In this document: positions 9,366 to 17,765 of the stretch, piece after piece
How the letters are laid out: each line of letters opens with the position of its first letter
How positions within the stretch are numbered: the first letter of the stretch is position 1
Origin: Marinagarivorans cellulosilyticus
Lineage (GTDB): Bacteria; Pseudomonadota; Gammaproteobacteria; Pseudomonadales; Cellvibrionaceae
Direction: 5' to 3'
Assembly: GCF_021655555.1 (NCBI RefSeq)
Contig: NZ_AP023086.1
Location: forward strand, 868,001-932,000
DNA: 64,000 nt
Notes under the pieces: generated by a model
Databases searched by the model: none
Told to the model about the DNA's origin: nothing
Seen by the model: only the letters and a program-made list of their open reading frames with translations
Program-made: the position numbers and the translations under genes

Positions 9366-9629
9366 TTACTCGGGTGATGGCATCTCGAGGTTAAGCTCTG
9401 GTGTCATCAATGGTTGAATTTCTGGATCTGGCTCGGCAAGAACGCTAACGTCAATAAGGCCAAGTTCAATTTCGCGCAGTGCAATAACGGTTGGCTTGTC
9501 GTTTTCTTCTGGAACCAAAGGCTCCTTGCCGCCAACAGCGATTTGGCGCGCACGCTTGCTGCCAACAACGACTAGTTCAAAGCGGTTTTCTACGTGATCT
9601 AAGCAATCTTCTACAGTGATACGAGCCAT
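9366..9629 (-). CDS. rpoZ: RNA polymerase omega subunit
   Basis: The 87-residue protein starts MARITVEDCLDHVENRFELV and contains the RAxQ-type core (SKRARQIAVGG) and VIALREIELG, diagnostic of omega. It helps assembly of the beta' subunit. The tail after residue 65 is acidic and Pro-rich. It sits between gmk and spoT as in E. coli and relatives. Confidence 0.95.
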   Translation of the reverse strand: MARITVEDCLDHVENRFELVVVGSKRARQIAVGGKEPLVPEENDKPTVIALREIELGLIDVSVLAEPDPEIQPLMTPELNLEMPSPE

Positions 9630-9848
9630 GGTGTTTTCCTGAGTTAAAGCGTCTTAAATGTGCATGATTTGCAGCGTATTGGCAAGAGTTTTGGCTTGCC
9701 GGCCCGTTTGCGCGCTAATACACACCTTATTGGGGCGATAACGCGTTTGCTCAAGTGCTGCGGCTTTGTAATACATAGTAGGCCATGCAAACTTACAAAG
9801 TGCCCTAAGTGAAGCAAAAGGGGCCGTAATTCTACGGAAATGCAGGCG

Positions 9849-10466
9849 TTAGGACAATAGGCTTGTCAATAACGTTTGATGCCGGTTCTGCTGTTTGCCG
9901 AGTTTTAAGCGTTCTGCTGTAATTATGGCTTTGAATTCGGCCAGCGCAACGGCGAAATCGTCGTTAATAATCAGGTAGTCACTTTCGACATAGTGCTCGA
10001 TTTCGTTTTTGGCATCGCGCATCCGGCGGTCGATAATGGCTTGCTCGTCTTGCCCGCGGTTAGTTAAGCGCTGGCGCAAGGTGGCTTGCGAGGGCGGCAG
10101 TATGAATATGCCGACGGTTTCGGGTAACAGTTTGCGAATTTGCTGTGCGCCTTGCCAGTCAATTTCCAAAATCACATCCATGCCACTAGCGAGAGTGTCT
10201 TCTACCCACTGTTTAGATGTGCCATAAAAGTTATCAAATACTTGGGCGTGCTCTAGGAAGGCCGTTTGCTCGAGCATCGCCAAAAACGCGGCTTGGCTTA
10301 CGAAGTGGTAGTTAATACCGTCTTGCTCGCCGGGGCGCATAGCGCGAGTGGTATGGGAGACCGACACCTGAATAGCATTGGTGTTATCGATTAAGGCTTT
10401 AACTAAGCTGGTTTTGCCGGCGCCGGAGGGCGCAGAAACCGTATAGAGCGTTCCGCGAGTTGTCAT
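9849..10466 (-). CDS. gmk: guanylate kinase
   Basis: The enzyme phosphorylates GMP to GDP. I start at the ATG at 10464-10466, giving MTTRGTLYTVSAPSGAGKTS with the P-loop SGAGKTS near residue 14; the frame is open for 15 further residues that do not look like a Gmk N-terminus. Other family motifs are SVSHTTRAMRPGEQDG (GMP binding), EIDWQGAQQIR, and RMRDAKNEIEHY. It is upstream of rpoZ, with a 220-bp gap that holds no gene. Confidence 0.94.
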   Translation of the reverse strand: MTTRGTLYTVSAPSGAGKTSLVKALIDNTNAIQVSVSHTTRAMRPGEQDGINYHFVSQAAFLAMLEQTAFLEHAQVFDNFYGTSKQWVEDTLASGMDVILEIDWQGAQQIRKLLPETVGIFILPPSQATLRQRLTNRGQDEQAIIDRRMRDAKNEIEHYVESDYLIINDDFAVALAEFKAIITAERLKLGKQQNRHQTLLTSLLS

Positions 10467-10576
10467 AATGTTTAAAGCAAGTGGCGTAAGTAGCCTTGCA
10501 TGATACACCAAGCTTTCTGTGGGTAAAAAGACGAGCGGTTATTCAGTGCAATTTAACTGCGCCGGGGCGGTAAATG

Positions 10577-11023
10577 TTAGCGCGCCCAGTTGCCGTTCAT
10601 ATACATGCGTACGTAGGCTTCTTTGCGCTCAGTTTCCCTGTATAGGGTGATGTTGTCGCGGTAGTAATATTTTTGATTTTGCACGCCAACTCGAAATTCG
10701 CCCCAGTTAATAGGGCCAAAGCGAAACTGGTTCGCCACCTCTATGCCGTATTTGGGTTTGGTGCTGTTATTCCATGAATGGCGCAAAATATTAGAGCGGT
10801 CGTAATTAAGCCCAATAAATGGGCTGATGGTCCAATCGGTACTTTTAATGCTCCATTCCACACCCTGCTGAAAACTAAAGCTCAGTTTCTCGCCGTCGCT
10901 TTCGGAGCTGACCGCACTAAAGCCCGAAGACCAAGGGTAGCCAGTAATTTCGGCATAACCTGCGCCCGAGTATAAATGTGCCGTAGTTAAAATGCCGCAA
11001 GCCAGCCAAGAAGAAAGACGCAT
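10577..11023 (-). CDS. small exported beta-barrel-like protein, unknown
   Basis: The 148-residue product has a signal peptide (MRLSSWLACGILTTAHLYSGAGYA). After it, amphipathic strands alternate with aromatic residues (GVEWSIKSTDWTISPFIGLNY, FRFGPINWGEFRVGVQNQKYYY), the look of a small outer-membrane beta-barrel. The family is not recognised. It is a single gene on the minus strand, between gmk and a divergent hydrolase gene. Confidence 0.6.
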   Translation of the reverse strand: MRLSSWLACGILTTAHLYSGAGYAEITGYPWSSGFSAVSSESDGEKLSFSFQQGVEWSIKSTDWTISPFIGLNYDRSNILRHSWNNSTKPKYGIEVANQFRFGPINWGEFRVGVQNQKYYYRDNITLYRETERKEAYVRMYMNGNWAR

Positions 11024-11292
11024 CGTGTTATTTGGTTACCTATCATCGTTAAAAACAAACCCCTCGCTTAGAGGCTAGACGGCATTCTAAATGGCAACAA
11101 GTCAGAAGTACTTTTAGGGCGGCCGGTGGTAACTTTTCAAGATGGGTGGCGCGTAAATCAACGTATGGGGCGGTCGAGTTATGACAAGTGTCATTTTATT
11201 CGATGACATATTGCTCTAAAACCCAAGCGCGATTAGTCGCATGATGAGGCTCACATTAAGAGGTTGTGGCCTCATCAATAGGAAGCATAGAT

Positions 11293-12330
11293 ATGAACAC
11301 AATATACGTACAGCTCTTTTGTATCACCTTACTATTTATGGGCGAGGGGGCCTTGGGTAATACTGCTAATGTGAAGAGTGCTGCGCCACCGCCATTTAAC
11401 GTTGTTATGGATGATCAAACGTATTTTGACAAGTCGCGGCAGCGGCCAATCAAAGTTGTTTTTTGGTACCCAGCCGGTGATTGCAATGCTAAGCAAGCTT
11501 TGCGCTGCAATCATGTTGTTAGTGCGTCGTTGCCGCCGGTATTGTTATCGCACGGGGCAATGGGGTCTGCGTTGGAATACCAATGGCTAGCGCGTACTTT
11601 AGCGGCGCGCGGGCATATTGTGGTGGGGGTATCGCATTTTGGCGAATCTTGGGTGTATGGGCAGGAATCCATCCAACCTCAAATGGTGACATCAGTATGG
11701 CATCGGCCGCAGGATCTTAGCGAAGTGTTGAATAACCTCAGTAGGCAAGCTGTTTTTAATGCAACACCTAACTGGTCGCGTGTAATTGCGGCAGGGCATT
11801 CATCCGGTGGCTATACGGCTTTGGCTTTAGTGGGGTTGCGTTTAAGTGCAGAGCAGCTTCGCGATTACTGCGATTCTGATTTAAGTGCGCAAGACTTGGG
11901 CTGCCGTTATGCCGATGAAATTAACCGCAATGTGGATAAAGCCCAATTATCCACAATGGCAAAATTATTAGCCGGTTCTTATACCGATGCGCGCGTTATT
12001 GCCGCCATTGCAATGGCTCCTGCTTTGGGGCCAGGCGCAACTGCGCAAAGCTTAAACAACCTTAGCGTCCCGGTGTTTATTGTAGCGGCGCAGCAAGATG
12101 ATTTTTTACCGCACAACGCCCATGGCCAACGTTATGTTAAGGGTATTAAAAAAGCGGATGTGATGCTTTTGAATAATGGTGAAGGGCATTTTGTTTTTGT
12201 TGATACCTGCAGCCACAACTATAGCGCGCAGGGTATTGCTATTTGCCAAGATGCGCAAGGAATTGATCGTGCGCAGGTACACGCTAAAATGGGGCAAGCG
12301 GTATTGGGGTTTGTTAAAACGTTACATTAA
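11293..12330 (+). CDS. secreted alpha/beta hydrolase, dienelactone hydrolase-like
   Basis: I start at the ATG at 11293 (after an AGGAAG-type ribosome site), giving a signal peptide MNTIYVQLFCITLLFMGEGALG. The mature protein has an alpha/beta hydrolase fold: a catalytic Ser in AAGHSSGGYTAL, an oxyanion-type SHGAMGS segment, a likely acid in AAQQDDFLPH, and a catalytic His in GEGHFVF. Four to six cysteines suggest disulfides outside the cytoplasm. The family (predicted dienelactone hydrolases) acts on esters or lactones; the substrate is unknown. A downstream inverted repeat at 12374-12443 may end transcription. Confidence 0.75.
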   Translation: MNTIYVQLFCITLLFMGEGALGNTANVKSAAPPPFNVVMDDQTYFDKSRQRPIKVVFWYPAGDCNAKQALRCNHVVSASLPPVLLSHGAMGSALEYQWLARTLAARGHIVVGVSHFGESWVYGQESIQPQMVTSVWHRPQDLSEVLNNLSRQAVFNATPNWSRVIAAGHSSGGYTALALVGLRLSAEQLRDYCDSDLSAQDLGCRYADEINRNVDKAQLSTMAKLLAGSYTDARVIAAIAMAPALGPGATAQSLNNLSVPVFIVAAQQDDFLPHNAHGQRYVKGIKKADVMLLNNGEGHFVFVDTCSHNYSAQGIAICQDAQGIDRAQVHAKMGQAVLGFVKTLH

Positions 12331-12373
12331 TTGCTGCTTGCTAAATTGTGCCTTTAGCAAGCTAAATAAAAAG

Positions 12374-12443
12374 TAACTATTCAGCCATAAAAAAATATTG
12401 CTCACTCGGGGGGAGCACTAAGTCGTAGATGGCTGAATAGTTA
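12374..12443. repeat. MITE-like palindromic repeat, copy 2
   Basis: The ends are a perfect 15-bp inverted repeat: TAACTATTCAGCCAT (12374-12388) and its complement (12429-12443). It sits between the convergent stops at 12330 and 12479, so it may also act as a terminator. The copy at 2325-2532 shares the ends and an internal 23-base segment. Confidence 0.7.
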
Positions 12444-12478
12444 CAATAAAAATAGCGCAGGCGCGGCGCGAGATACCT

Positions 12479-13441
12479 TTAAAACTGGGTTTTAAAGGTA
12501 TCTAACACTTCCATAATTCTGGCGAGGTATTGGTCTTTGGGTTTAAAGGTGGTTTCGCTGCGGGCTGTAAAATCGCGTTCTAAATGGTTAATAAACTTCT
12601 TAAGCCGATAGTGGTGCAGCCTTGTGTGGTATTGAATTGGGTCGCTAAGCAAGCCCGAAAACGAGGCAAGCACCGCAAGAATGCACATAACGCCCAGCGT
12701 GCAGCCTGCGATTAAAGCAATAGAGGGGGAAGGGGGGAAGAGTGCGTAATAATAGCTGCCAAGCGTTTCGCCAAAAATAAAGTCGCGGCTGTATTGCCCC
12801 TTCGCCACAAAAGCGGCAATCAATAACCCAAAGCCCAAGCCACCTGGGGTGAATTTTTTTAGCATTAATGCACCTAATGCTGTGCTAAGTGCGGTATTGG
12901 TAATATCCGCAGAGGCTGTGCGGGTGATGGCATGTTGCGCTAATGCTTCATTAAGAATAGGGTCGATGGTTTTAATAAAAGCTTGGGTATTGATGTTGTC
13001 TCGGCTGTTGGCAAGTGTTGTTAGCTCGGCTATTAAATACTGGTGAAATTCATTGTCGCAAATTTCTGGCGTATTGCCTAAAAGCTCGCGGTTAATATTC
13101 GCAACCATTTGCTTTTGTACTTTGGTGGTAAAGCCGGTAGGTGTTTTTCGTAATAAACGGTGTGCTTTATGCCAATTGGCAGCTCGGCAAGCTAATGCAA
13201 TTAGTTGAATAAGTAAATAAAGTGGCGCCCACAATAAATTAGCGGGCATGCGTAATAAATCCCAACCAAAGGCCACTTTGTTGGTGCGCCATGCGCCTGG
13301 GTAACTAAAATGTTTTTTCGCAAAAGTGGGGATGCGCTGGCGGCAAGCAGAAAAGTACCGGCCTGCCGCGCGTAGCATAGCGGCATGGAGTTGCTCTGCC
13401 GCTGGGTCCATAGGGTAGGCGGTATGTTCTTTATTGGGCAT
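12479..13441 (-). CDS. DUF6635-like membrane protein
   Basis: The 320-residue protein has an N-terminal segment (RYFSACRQRIPTFAKKHFSY, then GWDLLRMPANLL) that I recognise as the DUF6635 type. A hydrophobic segment lies at residues 70-90, a Gly-rich one at about 195-215, and a long one at about 240-265, so it is probably an inner-membrane protein. Its start overlaps the 3' end of the esterase gene by 11 bases, so the two are translationally coupled. The function is unknown. Confidence 0.65.
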   Translation of the reverse strand: MPNKEHTAYPMDPAAEQLHAAMLRAAGRYFSACRQRIPTFAKKHFSYPGAWRTNKVAFGWDLLRMPANLLWAPLYLLIQLIALACRAANWHKAHRLLRKTPTGFTTKVQKQMVANINRELLGNTPEICDNEFHQYLIAELTTLANSRDNINTQAFIKTIDPILNEALAQHAITRTASADITNTALSTALGALMLKKFTPGGLGFGLLIAAFVAKGQYSRDFIFGETLGSYYYALFPPSPSIALIAGCTLGVMCILAVLASFSGLLSDPIQYHTRLHHYRLKKFINHLERDFTARSETTFKPKDQYLARIMEVLDTFKTQF

Positions 13442-14465
13442 TATTCAAAGTATTTTTTTGCAATGTTGTTGTATCAAGGTGTTGGTAAATAAAATCCATA
13501 ATAGTCGGAATACAACTTGTGCATTCGTCATCGTACACTGTGCCATTATGGGATAATCCTGCAATGGGGTAAAAGGTTGAGTCTACACCGGCTTTTTTGG
13601 CGGCCTTGTGTATAGGGGCCGAGCCGTAAAATTGCCGTACTTCATTTATGCCTATAGGAACAATGTCGTCCTTATCGCCGTGAATACTTAATAGTGCCGT
13701 ACCGTTGGGTTTAAATATTGATGTATGAGTTACCCCGCCCGATAAATTAATAACACCGCGAATTGGCATTTGATAATCTGGGTGGCCGCTATTACCTGTT
13801 ATGCCACCATTGGCCTCCATGGCTTGCCGCATAACAGGCGGGATAGTATCGGTTGCATCTAAAAAGGCGACATGCATAGAGGTAATCGCACCAGCAGAAT
13901 GGCCGCCAATAAAAATATTGTTGGTATCCACGCCATACACATTCGCCGTGGCGGCATCATGCATAAAAAAGCGAATAGCGGATTTTTGATCGGAAAAAGA
14001 TTTAAATAACGCATTAAAATACAGCTCGGGGGTATCAATCGATTCGGATAATCGGTAGCGAGTTATCGCGGTGACGTAACCTGCGCGGGCAAAGCGTTCG
14101 CCAAAGTTTTCCATCCAATCGTCACCGTGCATAACAAAGCCGCCGCCAGGGGTAATAATCACCAGTGGTCGCTTAGTATTTGTATCGCCTTTGGGCTGAA
14201 ATAAACGCAGTTTTAGCGGCTCGTAAACACCTGTAGTGGGGTTGAAGTTTTCCCCGTAGGTGATGTTAGAAATTTTAATAAAATCGCTAAACACTTCGCT
14301 TTGATAGCGCCCAGTTATGTCGCCGGCTAAGACACCTTGTGCTTTTGTAATGGTATTGGAGTATTGTTCTTTGGGGGCCTTAGCGGTATGGCTGCAGCTA
14401 GTGCTAAACAGTATGCCGCTAAGCAATGCCCCAACTGCGTATGCCGAATAATTTAATCGCTTCAT
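13431..14465 (-). CDS. lipoprotein alpha/beta hydrolase (carboxylesterase-like)
   Basis: The N-terminus MKRLNYSAYAVGALLSGILF is followed by STSCS, a lipoprotein signal with Cys near residue 24. The hydrolase core has an oxyanion motif TPGGGFVMHGD (the HGGG-type motif with Thr-Pro), the nucleophile in FIGGHSAGAI, an acid in SIHGDKDDIVP, and a His in AGLSHNG. This is the hormone-sensitive lipase / BD-FAE-like esterase pattern. A role in esters on cell-wall or plant polysaccharides is possible but not shown. It lies between ppk2 and the DUF6635 gene in one operon. Confidence 0.75.
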   Translation of the reverse strand: MKRLNYSAYAVGALLSGILFSTSCSHTAKAPKEQYSNTITKAQGVLAGDITGRYQSEVFSDFIKISNITYGENFNPTTGVYEPLKLRLFQPKGDTNTKRPLVIITPGGGFVMHGDDWMENFGERFARAGYVTAITRYRLSESIDTPELYFNALFKSFSDQKSAIRFFMHDAATANVYGVDTNNIFIGGHSAGAITSMHVAFLDATDTIPPVMRQAMEANGGITGNSGHPDYQMPIRGVINLSGGVTHTSIFKPNGTALLSIHGDKDDIVPIGINEVRQFYGSAPIHKAAKKAGVDSTFYPIAGLSHNGTVYDDECTSCIPTIMDFIYQHLDTTTLQKNTLNNAQ

Positions 14466-14471
14466 TTTTTA

Positions 14472-15221
14472 TTACTTTTTATGGTGGTCAATAACTTGAA
14501 TGGTGCTGGTGTCGTGTGTAAGGCGCTCGCCAGTTTCACCTTTGCGGTCGTATTGCATGCAGTTTAAAACGTAGCGCATAGCCTCTAGGCGCCCGCGGTC
14601 GCGGTCATTACCTTGCACAACAACCCATGGACATTCGGGGGTTGAGGTGGTTCTAAACATGGCTTCTTTATAGTGAGTAAAGTCACCCCAGCGCGCTTGT
14701 GCTTGGGCATCCACGGTGCTTAGCTTCCATTGTTTTAGCGGGTTAATTTTGCGTTCTTCTAAGCGACGCTTTTGCTCCGCAAGATCAATAGAAAACCAAA
14801 ATTTAATAATGCTAACCCCGTCTTCTAATAACATATTTTCTAGCTGTACCACTTGGCGCAAAAATATCTCGTATTGTTCTTGAGAGCAAAAACCCATTAC
14901 CGGCTCTACTACGGCGCGGTTGTACCAACTGCGATCAAAAAACGCAATGCGGCCAGGGTCGGGCAGGTTTTTAATGTAACGCTGAAAATACCATTGCCCC
15001 ATTTCAATATCTGTAGGTTTAGACAGCGCCACAATGTTGTAGTGGCGCGGATTAATAAAGCGCACAAAGCGCATAATTGCCCCGCCTTTACCGGCAGTGT
15101 CGCGCCCTTCAAAAATAATCACTAAACGCTTGCGCTGGTTATGTAACGATTGCTGCATCCAAACCATTTCGGTTTGCAGGTTAACGTAGCTGGGGTCGTT
15201 TTCAAGAATGTGGAGTGCCAT
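14472..15221 (-). CDS. ppk2: polyphosphate kinase 2
   Basis: This is a single-domain PPK2 of about 249 residues. The Walker A motif is in IFEGRDTAGKGGAI, the Walker B region is FFDRSWYNRAVVEPVMGF, and the lid segment is SIDLAEQKRRLEERKINPLK. The enzyme transfers phosphate between polyphosphate and nucleoside diphosphates or monophosphates. I use the ATG at 15219-15221 (MALHILEND), with AGGTG at a good distance; a GTG nine bases earlier is possible. It is the first gene of an operon with an esterase lipoprotein and DUF6635. Confidence 0.9.
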   Translation of the reverse strand: MALHILENDPSYVNLQTEMVWMQQSLHNQRKRLVIIFEGRDTAGKGGAIMRFVRFINPRHYNIVALSKPTDIEMGQWYFQRYIKNLPDPGRIAFFDRSWYNRAVVEPVMGFCSQEQYEIFLRQVVQLENMLLEDGVSIIKFWFSIDLAEQKRRLEERKINPLKQWKLSTVDAQAQARWGDFTHYKEAMFRTTSTPECPWVVVQGNDRDRGRLEAMRYVLNCMQYDRKGETGERLTHDTSTIQVIDHHKK

Positions 15222-15765
15222 GGTTATCACCTGTATATGGGCTGCATCGAAAGTGGGATATGGACAGTAAGGGCCCGAAGAATAGCGCGTCCTGTAGTAA
15301 CTCTCTAGCCTAGCGGTGGTGATAGCTATTATTACTCATTATTGCGGTTGTTTATCGTATGTTATCAGTGGCATAAAACGGTAACGTAAGCGGCGAGTAA
15401 GCAATATTTCATCCACTAATGCTCGAATCGACCTCCGTATCTTCGTTGCTCAAAACGTACATGCTCAGCATGCGCCTATTTAAGCGTCTTGGTTGCGCTG
15501 CGCCTACCTAATGGCTAAAAAAAGTAATTGATGAGATTTTAAGTACACGCCAATACCACGCGTGTTGCACCAATAATACAGCAACGCATTATTATTAGAA
15601 TAAATTTTATCAATATGATGTTAATTATTGGCTGTTCCGATTGGTAACGAATAGAGTGTACTATTCTACGTATAGGAAATATTAGGGGTTCACATTTAAT
15701 TAATGAATGTGTGATTAAGTTGGCGGCGTAGTTAGCTCTTGAAAATTGGTGAGAAGGAGAACGAT
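15222..15765. other. intergenic region, divergent promoters
   Basis: This is a gap of about 540 bases between ppk2 (minus) and the thiolase (plus). I see no gene. It contains the short palindrome-rich stretch around 15455-15515, an AT-rich segment 15580-15625 with TAATAAT/ATTATTA arms, and an 18-bp palindrome at 15649-15666. It must hold the promoters of both flanking operons. Confidence 0.5.
15649..15666. promoter_or_regulatory. palindromic operator candidate upstream of the thiolase operon
   Basis: GAATAG-N6-CTATTC is a perfect dyad with six-base arms, about 100 bases upstream of the proposed thiolase start. Its size suits a dimeric repressor or LysR-type activator. No partner regulator is proven. 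Confidence 0.35.
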
Positions 15766-16938
15766 GTGGGAAAAGAGGTGTTTGTACTAGGCGTAGGCAT
15801 GATGCCTATAGGTAAGCAAAAAAAATTATGTATAGGTCGAATGGGCGCTGCTTCGCTTACCAAAGCGATCGAGGATGCCGGGTTAGAACTTGATGATGTC
15901 TCGGCATTATACACAGGTAATATGATGGCCGGGCAACTCTGCTCACAGCAGCTGGTCGCTACTATTGTTTCGAATTATGCAGGGCTTACTGGAGTAGAGA
16001 CAATCACAGCGGAGGGTGCTTGTGGTTCTGGTGCAGCTGCGGCAAGGATGGGATATATGGCGGTAGCAAGCGGCTGTCATAAAATTGTAGGTGTTTGTGG
16101 CGTCGAAAAGATGACGCATAGGGATAAAGAAATTACAACACAAGCCTTAGCGACGGCTTCGTATCGCGGTACTGAAAGTGGTAAAGGGGAAACGTTTTTA
16201 ACGCTAAATGCTCAATTAATGAAGCGATATATGTCCACTTACAATATTCCTTCCGAGCGATTTTCTGGGTTCTCAATTAACGCGCATAAAAACGCATTAA
16301 GTGGCCCGCATGCGATGCTAAAAAAGCCCGTCGTTGCTGATGATTACAACGCGTCGCGAATTATCTGCGAACCCTTACGGCTATTAGACGCGCCTCCCAT
16401 ATGCGACGGTGCTGCCTCGATTATCTTAGGGAATAAAGATATGGCTAAAAGTTGTATTAATAGTGGAATACCGGTCACTAAAATTTTAGCGTCAAGTGTT
16501 GCCAGTGATGAACTGGCCTTAGCGCAACGCAAAAATGTCGTACGGCTGGCTTCCGCCGAGGTCTCATCAAATAGAGCCTATAGCGCTGCAGGTATAGGCC
16601 CCAAGCACATCGATATTTTTGAGCCGCACGATGCCTATACAATTATGACAGCATTAAGCCTTGAGGCTGCAGGCTTTGCCGAGCACGGAACAGGCACAGA
16701 ATTTTCAAGCGAGCAGAAAATTGGGTTGCAAGGAGAGTTACCCATATGCACATTCGGTGGCTTGAAAGCGCGTGGGCACCCTGTCGGTGCCACCGGAATT
16801 TATCAAATCGCTGAGTGCTTCCTTCAGTTAACGCAAAGAGCAGGTGAAAACCAAGTGCACAATGCCTGCATTGGCATGACCCAGAATTTCTCGGGTGCGG
16901 CATCAGTGGCATTTACCAATATTTTAGAGGCGTGTTAA
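15766..16938 (+). CDS. thiolase family protein (SCP-x / acetyl-CoA acyltransferase-like)
   Basis: I start at a GTG at 15766 with AAGGAG six bases upstream (MGKEVFVLGVGMMPIGKQ), giving 390 residues; the frame is open back to a TTG at 15739. The nucleophile Cys is in AEGACGSGAAAARMGY, and the second active-site element is GGLKARGHPVGATG. The usual C-terminal C-x-G loop is replaced by CIGMTQNFSGAAS, as in SCP2-type thiolases. Such enzymes cleave or form beta-ketoacyl-CoA. In this island it may supply or process a beta-ketoacyl chain. It is the first gene of a plus-strand run; a 150-base gap separates it from the reductase gene. Confidence 0.85.
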   Translation: MGKEVFVLGVGMMPIGKQKKLCIGRMGAASLTKAIEDAGLELDDVSALYTGNMMAGQLCSQQLVATIVSNYAGLTGVETITAEGACGSGAAAARMGYMAVASGCHKIVGVCGVEKMTHRDKEITTQALATASYRGTESGKGETFLTLNAQLMKRYMSTYNIPSERFSGFSINAHKNALSGPHAMLKKPVVADDYNASRIICEPLRLLDAPPICDGAASIILGNKDMAKSCINSGIPVTKILASSVASDELALAQRKNVVRLASAEVSSNRAYSAAGIGPKHIDIFEPHDAYTIMTALSLEAAGFAEHGTGTEFSSEQKIGLQGELPICTFGGLKARGHPVGATGIYQIAECFLQLTQRAGENQVHNACIGMTQNFSGAASVAFTNILEAC

Positions 16939-17090
16939 CCAAAAAGTGAGCCACCTGCATATAAAAAAACTCACATCCCCTAGTAAGAAAATGGCTATGT
17001 AAATCTGATCAACCTAAGGCGATACTTAGCAATCAATGATCGAGCTTAAGTTAATGCCTTAACCCTCAACGTAATAAAAGGAGCATAAAA

Positions 17091-17765
17091 ATGAAAACAT
17101 TAATTATCGGTGGTTCAGGAAAAATCGGTCAAAAACTCATTGCGCACCTCTCGAAAGAAAAATCTGACTTTCGGGTAATGGTAAGAACGCAAGCGCAACT
17201 AGAGTCGCTCAAATCGCAAGGTGTAGACGCTGTGCTTGGCGATCTTGAGGGTGATATTAGCGAAGCGTTTAACGGCTGCGAGCGCATCGTCTTTACAGCC
17301 GGTTCCGGGTCAAAAACAACGCCGCACAAAACGTTGCTTGTGGATCTTTGGGGCTCAATAAGAGCTATTGAAGAAGCAGAAAAACAAGGCGTTAAGCACT
17401 TCATTATGATCAGCTCGCTAAAGTCAGATCGCCCACTCGATGGCCCAGAGAAAATACGCCATTATTTAGTTGCAAGAAATTTAGCTGATGATCGTTTAAT
17501 TCGATCAAGCTTACCTTATACCCTATTGCGCCCAGGCCGATTACTTGATGAACCGGCTACTGGCAAAGTTTCGAATAAATTTGATTGGGCGGACGCCACC
17601 AATACGACCAGTGTAATTACACGAGATGATGTGGTAGCGATTATCGCTCAAGTGATATCTTTGCCGGAATATTTAGAAAGAAATAGCATTATTGATGTAA
17701 TAAACGGAGATATCTCAATCGATAAATTCCTCTCGATGGCAACTATAGAGGAAGCGGTAGCATGA
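17091..17765 (+). CDS. NAD(P)-binding reductase, atypical SDR / NmrA-like
   Basis: The 224-residue protein starts MKTLIIGGSGKIGQKLIAHL, a GGxGxxG dinucleotide site, followed by Arg33 in VMVRT, which would suit NADPH. The segment HFIMISSLKSD takes the place of the SDR catalytic Ser, and YTLLRPGRLLDEP is typical of YwnB/HSCARG-like proteins. The family reduces quinones, enones or senses NADPH. In this cluster it is a candidate for a butenolide (phosphate) reductase step. It has a strong AAAGGAG ribosome site, and its stop overlaps the next start (ATGA at 17762). Confidence 0.8.
   Translation: MKTLIIGGSGKIGQKLIAHLSKEKSDFRVMVRTQAQLESLKSQGVDAVLGDLEGDISEAFNGCERIVFTAGSGSKTTPHKTLLVDLWGSIRAIEEAEKQGVKHFIMISSLKSDRPLDGPEKIRHYLVARNLADDRLIRSSLPYTLLRPGRLLDEPATGKVSNKFDWADATNTTSVITRDDVVAIIAQVISLPEYLERNSIIDVINGDISIDKFLSMATIEEAVA

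Noticed and set aside
9630..9848. Possible small RNA or gene between rpoZ and gmk
   Set aside because: No stable hairpin with a T tract and no convincing frame was seen.
15455..15515. GC-rich stretch with TGCTCAGCA and GCGCTGCGC-type palindromes, considered as a tRNA or a repeat element
   Set aside because: It does not fold as a tRNA and no second copy occurs in the window.
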